From an uncultured Collinsella sp. (GTDB lineage Bacteria > Actinomycetota > Coriobacteriia > Coriobacteriales > Coriobacteriaceae), in NCBI GenBank assembly GCA_902494945.1, contig CABUVF010000140.1, positions 1-5,618 on the forward strand: a DNA stretch of 5,618 bases, in the 5' to 3' direction. The notes under the pieces are model-generated. The model was given only the letters and a program-made list of their open reading frames with translations, was not told the DNA's origin and made no database searches. Position numbers and translations under genes: made by a program. Numbering within the stretch: the stretch's first letter is position 1; each line of letters opens with the position of its first letter. Below, in pieces: positions 1 to 5,618 of this stretch.

Positions 1-25
1 CACGTTTAACGATGTACTTACCCAT
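1..25 (-). CDS. ABC transporter permease, 5' end only (OppB/DppB-like)
   Basis: Only the first eight codons are in the window. They read MGKYIVKR, and the gene continues beyond position 1. A short start of the form M-x-K-Y-I-x-K-R just before the first membrane segment is typical of OppB/DppB permeases of peptide ABC transporters, which form half of the membrane channel. The start is supported by a Shine-Dalgarno sequence (AGGGGAG) ending 4 nt before the ATG. The gene follows the oppA-like binding-protein gene on the same strand after about 156 nt, the usual order in opp/dpp operons. What is seen is the start codon, the ribosome site and eight residues. The permease assignment is inferred from the N-terminus and the neighbour. 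Eight residues cannot separate OppB from another permease of the family. Confidence 0.6.
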
Positions 26-29
26 ACCA

Positions 30-36
30 CTCCCCT
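30..36 (-). promoter_or_regulatory. Ribosome binding site of the oppB-like gene
   Basis: The minus strand reads AGGGGAG here, 4 nt before the ATG at 25-23. This purine-rich site decides the start of a gene that is otherwise too short in this window to be recognised. It lies about 19 nt downstream of the 56-85 hairpin, so the hairpin itself does not cover the ribosome site. Confidence 0.65.
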
Positions 37-55
37 ATCTAGGGATTAACCTAAA

Positions 56-85
56 TGGGATGCCGATCGCCAGACCGGCATCCCA
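56..85 (-). terminator. GC-rich hairpin between oppA and oppB, likely leaky terminator or mRNA-end stabiliser
   Basis: A perfect 10-bp stem (TGGGATGCCG at 56-65 pairing with CGGCATCCCA at 76-85) encloses a 10-nt loop. On the minus strand the stem is followed by ATTTAGG, which has only three U in a row, so it lacks the U-tract of an efficient intrinsic terminator. On the plus strand it is followed by AAATT, which also does not fit a terminator. It sits about 97 nt after the oppA stop and about 30 nt before the oppB start. Inference: partial termination, or protection of the 3' end of a processed oppA mRNA. The remaining stretch between hairpin and oppA stop (86-181) holds only a weak imperfect stem (138-144 with 158-165) and no open reading frame I can support. 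Confidence 0.55.
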
Positions 86-181
86 AAATTACCATCAGCC
101 AGTTTACCCCAGGTTAGGGGGAACTGTATGTTTCCCATGAGGTCTACGTAAATACTTGACCCTCACGGAAGCTGCAAACTC

Positions 182-1858
182 TTAAGCGAGCTCAGCGGTA
201 CTCAGATCGGCGTGCTTCTGCGGATCGACATAGAGGTGCTTGACACGGTCGGAGCCAGCGATGGTGTGCGTGTAGAACATCACCGGGATAACCGGGCAGT
301 CGGCAGCGACCATAGCGTCGGCCTCCCGCATCTTGGCGATGCGCTCGTCGTCGTCAACCGTGGTGCGGGCCTCGTCGACCTTGGCATCGAACTCGGGGTT
401 GCTGTAACCGGAGCGGTTGTCGCCACCGAGGGAGTCGGAGTGGAACAGCGGGTACAGGAAGTTGTCCATGATCGGGTAATCGGCGATCCAGCCCAGACGA
501 CCGAACTGATAGTTGAAGTTCTGATACTGCTCGAGCAGGGCAGACCACTCGGGAGTATCGGAGACCGCGGTGACGCCCACCTTGGCGAGGTCGCCGATGA
601 TGGACTCCATGATCTCCTTGTGGCCACCGTCCTGGTTGTAGGACAGGGTCACATTGATGCCACGATCGCCGTTAGCGCCAGCGGGAGCGACCTTGTCGAG
701 GTACTCGTTAGCCTTGTCGACGTCATAGGCGGAGAACTCCCATGCGCCCTCCTTGTAGCCGGCGATTCCCGGAGGAACAATACCGTCGGCGGGGGTACGG
801 GTACCCTTGAAGATGGTCTTGCAGATGGCCTCACGGTTGATGGCCAGGGAGATGCCCCTGCGCAGGTCGGCGTTATTGAACGGCTCGGCCGTGGTGTTGC
901 AGGTCAGATAGTACGTGGAAGGCTCGGCACCGAGCAGCATATGCTCGCCGTCACCCATGGTGTAGCCGTCCTTGGACTCGCCACGGTCCTTCTTTGCGGC
1001 GTCGATCTGAGCAACGGGAACGTCGCAGACATCGAGGTTGCCGGCCTGGAACTCCTTGTAAGCGGTCTCCATGTCCTTGATGACCTGGAAGTGGATGGCG
1101 TCGATCTTGGCCTTGTCGCCATAGTAATCATCGAACTTCTTGAGGTTGATCTCCTGGCCATCCTCCCACTTACCGTCCATCATGAACGGGCCGTTACCGA
1201 CCGGGGCAAGGTAGAAGCTCTTGACATCGGACTCGGCGCACTCGGGAACCGGGGACAGAGCCGGGTGAGAGGCGACGAAGGGGAAGTCGGCGTAAGCGGA
1301 AGCCAGCTTGACGACGAGGGTCTCATCGTCGGGGCAAGTAACACCGCTGAGCTCGGTAGCGTTGCCGGCAAGCAGATCGTCGTAGCCCTCGACCATGGAA
1401 AGGTGATAGGAGACCTCGGAAGGACCATACTCGGTGGCGATGGCCGACTTGGTGTTGACTAGACGCTCCCAACCGAGCTTGAAAGACTTGGAGGTAACGT
1501 CGTCACCGTTGTGGAACTTAGCCTTCTTGATCTTGAAGGTGAACTCGGTGGCGTCGTCGTTAGCCTCAAAGGACTCGCAAGCCAGCGGAACGATCTCGCC
1601 CTTCTCGGGGTCGTACTCCGTCAGAGCGTCGAAGAGCTGGTACTCGACCTGAGTGCCCTGATCCTCCTGGACGTTGTAGGGGTCGATGCAGACCGGGTTG
1701 TTGATGTAGAAGTTCAGCGTCGAACCGGACTCAGAACCGGAAGCGTCGCCGCCCTTCTTGCCGCATGCGGCAAGAAAAGCCATGGAGCTCGCAGCGAGGG
1801 TGCCGCCAACAAAGGCGCGACGACCCATAACGGGCTGGTGGAACATAGAATCAGCCAT
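182..1858 (-). CDS. oppA: Peptide ABC transporter substrate-binding lipoprotein (SBP family 5, OppA-like)
   Basis: This 558-residue protein is predicted to capture peptides outside the membrane and hand them to an OppBCDF-type ABC importer. The N-terminus has a twin-arginine signal (G-R13-R14-A-F), a hydrophobic stretch at about 15-31 and a lipobox L29-A-A-C32, so the mature protein should be lipid-anchored at Cys32. A glycine/serine-rich linker follows (about 36-46). Family-5 features are visible in order: a G-D-D-V-T region with a following W-E-R at 118-132 (the usual conserved W-x-R), the hinge-region motif GNGPF at 221-225, ADLRRGISLAINRE near 330-343, and GWIADYPIMDNFL at 456-468. The length is typical of OppA. 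The start at M1 is chosen because AAGGAGG lies 5 nt upstream; M5 and M11 have no comparable site. The permease gene follows downstream. Eight further cysteines lie after the lipidated one, an unusually high number. The substrate could instead be a dipeptide or another ligand of this family. Family assignment is firm; peptide specificity is inferred. Confidence 0.93.
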   Translation of the reverse strand: MADSMFHQPVMGRRAFVGGTLAASSMAFLAACGKKGGDASGSESGSTLNFYINNPVCIDPYNVQEDQGTQVEYQLFDALTEYDPEKGEIVPLACESFEANDDATEFTFKIKKAKFHNGDDVTSKSFKLGWERLVNTKSAIATEYGPSEVSYHLSMVEGYDDLLAGNATELSGVTCPDDETLVVKLASAYADFPFVASHPALSPVPECAESDVKSFYLAPVGNGPFMMDGKWEDGQEINLKKFDDYYGDKAKIDAIHFQVIKDMETAYKEFQAGNLDVCDVPVAQIDAAKKDRGESKDGYTMGDGEHMLLGAEPSTYYLTCNTTAEPFNNADLRRGISLAINREAICKTIFKGTRTPADGIVPPGIAGYKEGAWEFSAYDVDKANEYLDKVAPAGANGDRGINVTLSYNQDGGHKEIMESIIGDLAKVGVTAVSDTPEWSALLEQYQNFNYQFGRLGWIADYPIMDNFLYPLFHSDSLGGDNRSGYSNPEFDAKVDEARTTVDDDERIAKMREADAMVAADCPVIPVMFYTHTIAGSDRVKHLYVDPQKHADLSTAELA

Positions 1859-1863
1859 GCCAT

Positions 1864-1870
1864 CCTCCTT
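1864..1870 (-). promoter_or_regulatory. Strong ribosome binding site of oppA
   Basis: The minus strand reads AAGGAGG, a full match to the anti-Shine-Dalgarno core, 5 nt before the ATG at 1858-1856. A second ATG at 1863-1861 lies too close to this site and is in another frame. The site therefore fixes the start of the binding protein at M1 and suggests high translation, as expected for an abundant surface receptor. Confidence 0.8.
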
Positions 1871-1957
1871 ATGAGATAGGACAAAGAAATGTTCAGTCGG
1901 ACATATGTCGAGACAATCCGATCCGAACCATCAAAACGCCGCCCGCTGCTATGGCTG

Positions 1958-1986
1958 GTTATGCACAACAGACCAACGTTTTGCAA
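1958..1986 (-). promoter_or_regulatory. Candidate promoter of the opp operon
   Basis: On the minus strand TTGCAA (1981-1986) is separated by exactly 17 nt from CATAAC (1958-1963). Each hexamer matches four of six positions of the sigma-70 consensus. Transcription would start near 1951 and give a leader of about 90 nt. The -10 element overlaps one copy of an 8-bp direct repeat, TTATGCAC (1959-1966), with a second copy at 2001-2008, 42 bp away. The rest of the 293-base stretch between secG and oppA (1859-2151) holds the secG terminator, a perfect palindrome GACATATGTC (1900-1909) and no supportable gene. A weaker alternative is TTTACA (2093-2098) with a poor -10 at 2070-2075, overlapping the tail of the secG terminator. 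Confidence 0.3.
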
Positions 1987-2095
1987 TACAGTAGCGCATT
2001 TTATGCACGATTTGGGGCTAATTCCGGTTAACGGTCGAGAATTTCTTTAGTTGGGCGAAGTATGTGGGGATATTTTGACTCTGTTACAAGTCTGT

Positions 2096-2126
2096 AAACA
2101 AAATGGGCCCCGCACATGCGGGACCC
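2096..2126 (-). terminator. Intrinsic terminator of secG
   Basis: On the minus strand GGGTCCCGC (2126-2118) pairs with GCGGGGCCC (2113-2105) across the tetraloop ATGT, giving nine pairs with one G-U. It is followed by ATTTTGTTTAC, a good U-rich tail. The stem begins 25 nt after the secG stop codon. Orientation, GC-rich stem and U-tract all agree with Rho-independent termination on the minus strand; the plus-strand tail (TTTACAAACG) is poorer. It separates secG from the opp operon. Confidence 0.82.
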
Positions 2127-2151
2127 TTTACAAACGTATATACGCCGATGC

Positions 2152-2406
2152 TTAGTAGCCGACGATACCCTGCGGGAAGAAGAACATGCACAGAACGACA
2201 CACACGGCAAAAACGACGGCCATAATTACCGTCAGGCGATCGAGGTTCTGCTCCATGACGCCCGTGGCAGAGCTGGAGTTATACAGCGAGCTAGCGATCA
2301 TATCCGAAACGCCGGTGCCCTTACCGGAATGCATCAGGACGAGAATCGTCAGCGCCACGGCAGAGACAGCCCAAACGACAAACAGAAGAATCTGGAACGG
2401 ACCCAT
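2152..2406 (-). CDS. secG: Preprotein translocase subunit SecG
   Basis: SecG is the small auxiliary subunit of the SecYEG channel and supports SecA-driven protein export through the plasma membrane. The 84-residue product has the family layout: a first membrane segment at about 4-24, the conserved signature LMHSGKGTG at 24-32, a polar serine-rich loop at about 34-55 ending in the conserved region before LDRLT (55-59), and a second membrane segment at about 60-77. The usual length is 70-90 residues, so it is complete. The start is supported by AAGGAG located 7 nt upstream. It lies downstream of the glycolytic genes, an arrangement also seen in other Gram-positives, but a strong terminator separates it from gpmI and another follows it. 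It is therefore probably transcribed alone or with limited read-through. Recognition rests on topology plus the GKG signature. Confidence 0.92.
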   Translation of the reverse strand: MGPFQILLFVVWAVSAVALTILVLMHSGKGTGVSDMIASSLYNSSSATGVMEQNLDRLTVIMAVVFAVCVVLCMFFFPQGIVGY

Positions 2407-2442
2407 AGATAAGCTCCTTAATAGAACAGTTCAAACTCCAGT

Positions 2443-2448
2443 ACTGTA
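2443..2448 (-). promoter_or_regulatory. Weak candidate extended -10 element for secG
   Basis: The minus strand reads TGGTACAGT, in which TACAGT matches four of six positions of the -10 consensus and is preceded by the TGn of an extended -10. No convincing -35 lies 16-18 nt upstream; that stretch is G-rich. Transcription would start near 2436 and leave a leader of about 30 nt with the secG ribosome site (AAGGAG, 2414-2419). Some promoter between 2407 and 2510 is expected because the gpmI terminator lies just upstream. The choice of this hexamer is tentative. Confidence 0.22.
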
Positions 2449-2510
2449 CCACAATCCCCCGCTCTCCCCTACCTGCCACTCAAGGACGGGGTGGAAATGG
2501 CAGAAATACC

Positions 2511-2545
2511 AAAAAGGGGGTTGTCCGGTTGTGGACAACCCCCTT
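2511..2545 (-). terminator. Strong intrinsic terminator of the glycolytic operon
   Basis: A perfect 13-bp stem (2514-2526 with 2533-2545, core GGGGGTTGTCC/GGACAACCCCC) closes a 6-nt loop. On the minus strand it runs into five consecutive T (2515-2511) followed by GG. It lies about 26 nt after the gpmI stop codon. Stem stability, small loop and U-tract make this the best terminator in the window. The plus-strand side has only TTAC after the stem, so it is best read as a one-direction terminator. Confidence 0.93.
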
Positions 2546-2547
2546 AC

Positions 2548-2570
2548 TAGAAAACGGTATTTGTTTTCTA
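2548..2570 (-). other. A/T-rich hairpin touching the gpmI stop codon
   Basis: A perfect 8-bp inverted repeat (TAGAAAAC at 2548-2555, GTTTTCTA at 2563-2570) with a 7-nt loop starts directly after the TAA of gpmI, and its first three bases on the minus strand form a second in-frame stop, TAG. Only 2 nt separate it from the strong terminator stem. It is too A/T-rich and lacks a U-tract, so it is not itself a terminator. A role in 3'-end stability is possible but inferred; chance is also possible. Confidence 0.5.
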
Positions 2571-4124
2571 TTAGGCCTCGGTGGCGAGCACGCGACCCGT
2601 CATCTCGGCGGAAGGCTCAATACCAGCCATGGTGAGCATGGTCGGAGCGATATCGGAAAGACGGCCGTCCTCGATACCGGTGAGCTTGGCCTTATCATCA
2701 ACGATGATGAACGGCACGCGGTTGGTGGTGTGAGCCGTAAACGGATGCTTGGAACCGTCGGAAGCAACGTCAAACATGTGATCGGCGTTGCCATGGTCGG
2801 CGGTAATCAGCGCAAAGCCACCCTTGGCGAGAATCGCCGGGACAACCTTGGACAAAGCATCGTCAACAGCCTCGACGGCCTTAACGGCGGCGTCGAAGAC
2901 ACCGGTGTGACCAACCATGTCGCAGTTCGCGAAGTTCACGATGTAGAAATCAGCGCGATCCTCGTTGATTGCGGCGACGAGCTTCTCGGTAACCTCGGGA
3001 GCGCTCATCTCGGGCTGCAGATCGTAGGTAGCGACCTTGGGGGAAGCGACGAGCACGCGCTCCTCGCCCTCCTTGGGCTCCTCGATGCCGCCGTTGAGGA
3101 AGAACGTAACGTGGGCGTACTTCTCGGTCTCGGCGGTGTGCAGCTGCTTCAGGCCATTGGCGGCGATAACGTCGGCCAGGACGTTCTCGGGGAACGTCTT
3201 GGGGAAGGCGACCTCGACGTCAAACGTCGGATCGTACTCGGTCATCGTCACAAAGTGCGAAAGCTTGATCTGCTCGCGCTCAAAGCCGTCGAACTCCTTG
3301 TCCGTGAACACGCGGGTCATCTGACGAGCGCGGTCGGGACGGAAGTTGAAGAAGATGGCCGCGTCGCCCTCGTGGATGCCCTCGTTGTGGGCAGCGAAGG
3401 GCTCGACGAACTCATCGCCGCGCGGATCCTTCTCGTAGTAGGCCTTGATACCGGCCACGGGGTCGGTATCGGCATCGGACGCGTTGACCATGACGTCGTA
3501 GGCGCGCTGGATGCGCTCCCAACGATTATCGCGGTCCATGGCCCAATAACGGCCCGAGACGGTGGCAACGCGAGCGTCGCAACCGGTCTCCTCGGAGATC
3601 TTAGCCAGGAAGGCGCAGAACTCACTCATGTAGCCGGCACCGGACTGCGGGTCAACGTCGCGGCCATCCATGAAGGCGTGGACGCGAACGGTCTTGACGC
3701 CATGCTGGGCAGCCATCTTGACCAGAGCCTCGACGTGGTTCATGTGGGAGTGAACGCCGCCAGGGCTCATAAGGCCCATAAGGTGAAGGGTCTTGCCGTC
3801 AGCCTTGACGTCGTCCATAGCCTTGACGAAGACCTCGTTCTTGGCGATGGAGCCGTCCTTGATGGCATTGTTGATGCGCGAAAGCTCCTGGAACACGATG
3901 CGGCCGGCACCGATGTTGAGGTGGCCTACCTCGGAGTTGCCCATCTGACCGTCGGGAAGGCCCACGTCCTCGCCCGAAGCACCGAGCGTGGTGTGAGGAT
4001 ACTTCTCGTACAGGCTATCAAGGAAGGGCGTCTTGGCAGCGGCGACGGCGTTCTCGCCATCAGCCGGAGCAAGGCCGCAGCCATCCATGATGATCAGGAG
4101 TGCAGGAAGATGACGCTGTGCCAT
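2571..4124 (-). CDS. gpmI: 2,3-bisphosphoglycerate-independent phosphoglycerate mutase
   Basis: GpmI interconverts 3- and 2-phosphoglycerate in cytoplasmic glycolysis and gluconeogenesis through a phosphoserine intermediate, using two Mn2+ ions. The 517-residue length is normal for the family. Active-site features are complete by comparison with the Geobacillus enzyme: D14 in MDGCG, the nucleophile S64 in GNSEVGHLN, GGVHSH (H125), DGRD (153-156), RPDR (R262, R265), K335 in AETEKYAH, D402 and H406 in NCDMVGHTG, D443-H444 in TADHGN, and H465 in TAHTTN. The N-terminal and C-terminal segments form the phosphatase-like domain and the middle the phosphotransferase domain. The gene starts 5 nt after the tpiA stop; its ribosome site is weak (GGCGAG or TAGGA, inside tpiA), so translational coupling to tpiA is likely. 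It is the last gene of the operon and ends with tandem stops, TAA then TAG. Confidence 0.97.
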   Translation of the reverse strand: MAQRHLPALLIIMDGCGLAPADGENAVAAAKTPFLDSLYEKYPHTTLGASGEDVGLPDGQMGNSEVGHLNIGAGRIVFQELSRINNAIKDGSIAKNEVFVKAMDDVKADGKTLHLMGLMSPGGVHSHMNHVEALVKMAAQHGVKTVRVHAFMDGRDVDPQSGAGYMSEFCAFLAKISEETGCDARVATVSGRYWAMDRDNRWERIQRAYDVMVNASDADTDPVAGIKAYYEKDPRGDEFVEPFAAHNEGIHEGDAAIFFNFRPDRARQMTRVFTDKEFDGFEREQIKLSHFVTMTEYDPTFDVEVAFPKTFPENVLADVIAANGLKQLHTAETEKYAHVTFFLNGGIEEPKEGEERVLVASPKVATYDLQPEMSAPEVTEKLVAAINEDRADFYIVNFANCDMVGHTGVFDAAVKAVEAVDDALSKVVPAILAKGGFALITADHGNADHMFDVASDGSKHPFTAHTTNRVPFIIVDDKAKLTGIEDGRLSDIAPTMLTMAGIEPSAEMTGRVLATEA

Positions 4125-4129
4125 ATGTC

Positions 4130-4889
4130 CTACTCGCCTGCCTTGACGACCATAGAGGCGAAGTCGGCAGCCTTGAGCGAAGCGCCGCCCACGAGGGCGC
4201 CGTCAACGTCGGGCTTGGCGACGAGCTCGGCAATGTTGCCGGGCTTGGCGGAACCGCCGTAGAGAACGCGGATGCCGTTAGCGAGCTCCTCGCCAAACAT
4301 CTCCTTGAGGGTCTCACGGATAGCGCCGCAGACCTCCTGAGCGTCCTCGGCGGTAGCGGTCTTGCCGGTGCCGATAGCCCAGATGGGCTCGTAGGCGACA
4401 ACAACCTGCTTGGGGCAGGTGATCTCAAGACCAGCAAGGCCAGCCTTGACCTGGTTCACGACGTGCTCGACATAGGTGCCAGCCTCGCGGACCTCGAGGG
4501 ACTCGCCGCAGCAGAAGACGGGAACAAGACCGGCGGCAACGAGGGCCTTGGCCTTCTTGTTCTGGTCCTCGTCGGTCTCGTGGAAGTAGTCGCGACGCTC
4601 GGAGTGACCGATGATGCAGTAGGTGCAGCCAGCGGACTTGAGCATGTCGCAAGAGGACTCACCGGTGAAGGCACCCTTGGCCTCCCAGTACACGTTCTGT
4701 GCACCGAGGGCGATGGGGGCAGCCTGAATGCGGTCATGAACCGTGGTGATGTCGATGGTCGGAGGGCAGACGAGCACCTCGACGCCAGCCGGAACCTCGG
4801 GCAGAGCCTGAGCCAGCTCGTCGGCGAGCTTGGCGGCCTCGGCGACGTCGTTGTTCATCTTCCAGTTACCAGCGATAAGAAGGGTGCGA

Positions 4890-4897
<8 letters not shown>
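4130..4897 (-). CDS. tpiA: Triose-phosphate isomerase
   Basis: TpiA interconverts dihydroxyacetone phosphate and glyceraldehyde-3-phosphate in the cytoplasm. The 255-residue product is a complete TIM barrel of normal length. Catalytic features are AGNWKMN (N11, K13), the electrophile His98 in GHSERR, the base Glu170 in YEPIWAIGTGK with the mobile loop 6 at about 171-181, and the phosphate-binding YGGS (213-216) and GALVGGASL (233-241). The start at M-P-N-R-T is chosen because the family begins just before the first barrel strand and because GGAGG lies 9 nt upstream. The frame stays open for another 21 codons upstream to 4960, but that extension lies inside pgk and has no family counterpart. 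The gene overlaps the end of pgk by 8 nt (4890-4897) and precedes gpmI by 5 nt, so all three should be translated from one mRNA. Confidence 0.97.

Positions 4898-5618
<721 letters not shown>

Noticed and set aside
107..121. Short CCCC-AGGTTA-GGGG hairpin downstream of oppA
   Set aside because: It has only four base pairs and no U-tract, too little to call a terminator or a regulatory element.
212..1462. Plus-strand open frame of 416 codons
   Set aside because: It is the antisense shadow of oppA with the same biased G/V/L/D composition. The sense gene has a signal peptide, family motifs and a strong ribosome site.
2135..2144. Perfect 10-bp palindrome CGTATATACG between the secG stop and its terminator
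   Set aside because: A palindrome of this length is expected several times in a window of this size by chance, and its position after a gene gives no regulatory reading.
2028..2210. Small minus-strand open frame of 60 codons across the secG terminator
   Set aside because: It overlaps the secG 3' end and its terminator, has no good ribosome site and no recognisable features.
2529..4262. Plus-strand open frame of 577 codons, longer than gpmI itself
   Set aside because: It lies antisense to gpmI, whose active-site residues are complete. The antisense frame stays open because the sense gene avoids the A/T-ending codons that would give antisense stops. The product has no recognisable family features and is low in complexity (rich in G, V, L, D).

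Overview
The window holds ordinary core metabolism and transport genes, all on the minus strand, so transcription runs from position 5618 towards position 1. Codons are rich in G/C at third positions. Together with a glycolytic cluster followed by secG and a twin-arginine-type peptide-binding lipoprotein, this fits an anaerobic Gram-positive of the Coriobacteriia (Collinsella-like). That placement rests on overall resemblance and was not tested by any search.

Region 1 (2511-5618) is the 3' part of a lower-glycolysis operon: the C-terminal part of pgk (phosphoglycerate kinase), tpiA (triose-phosphate isomerase) and gpmI (cofactor-independent phosphoglycerate mutase). The genes are packed tightly: pgk and tpiA overlap by 8 nt, and tpiA and gpmI are 5 nt apart. 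The operon ends in two consecutive hairpins, one touching the gpmI stop codon and the second a strong intrinsic terminator. The three enzymes work in the triose part of glycolysis: TpiA interconverts dihydroxyacetone phosphate and glyceraldehyde-3-phosphate, Pgk makes ATP and 3-phosphoglycerate, and GpmI makes 2-phosphoglycerate.

Region 2 (2105-2448) is secG, a small subunit of the SecYEG translocon. It lies between the gpmI terminator and its own terminator, so it is probably its own transcription unit, possibly with some read-through from glycolysis.

Region 3 (1-1986) is the start of a peptide ABC-transporter operon. A 293-base intergenic stretch with a candidate promoter precedes an oppA-like lipoprotein gene for a solute-binding protein. 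A GC-rich hairpin with a poor U-tract follows, and then the first eight codons of a permease gene (oppB-like) that runs off the window at position 1. The hairpin between binding protein and permease is a plausible device for making more binding protein than permease.

I found no mobile element, CRISPR array, tRNA or rRNA, and no convincing new system. The points most worth a second look are the hairpin between oppA and oppB, the twin-arginine lipoprotein signal of OppA, its eight cysteines beyond the lipidated one, and the double hairpin after gpmI.
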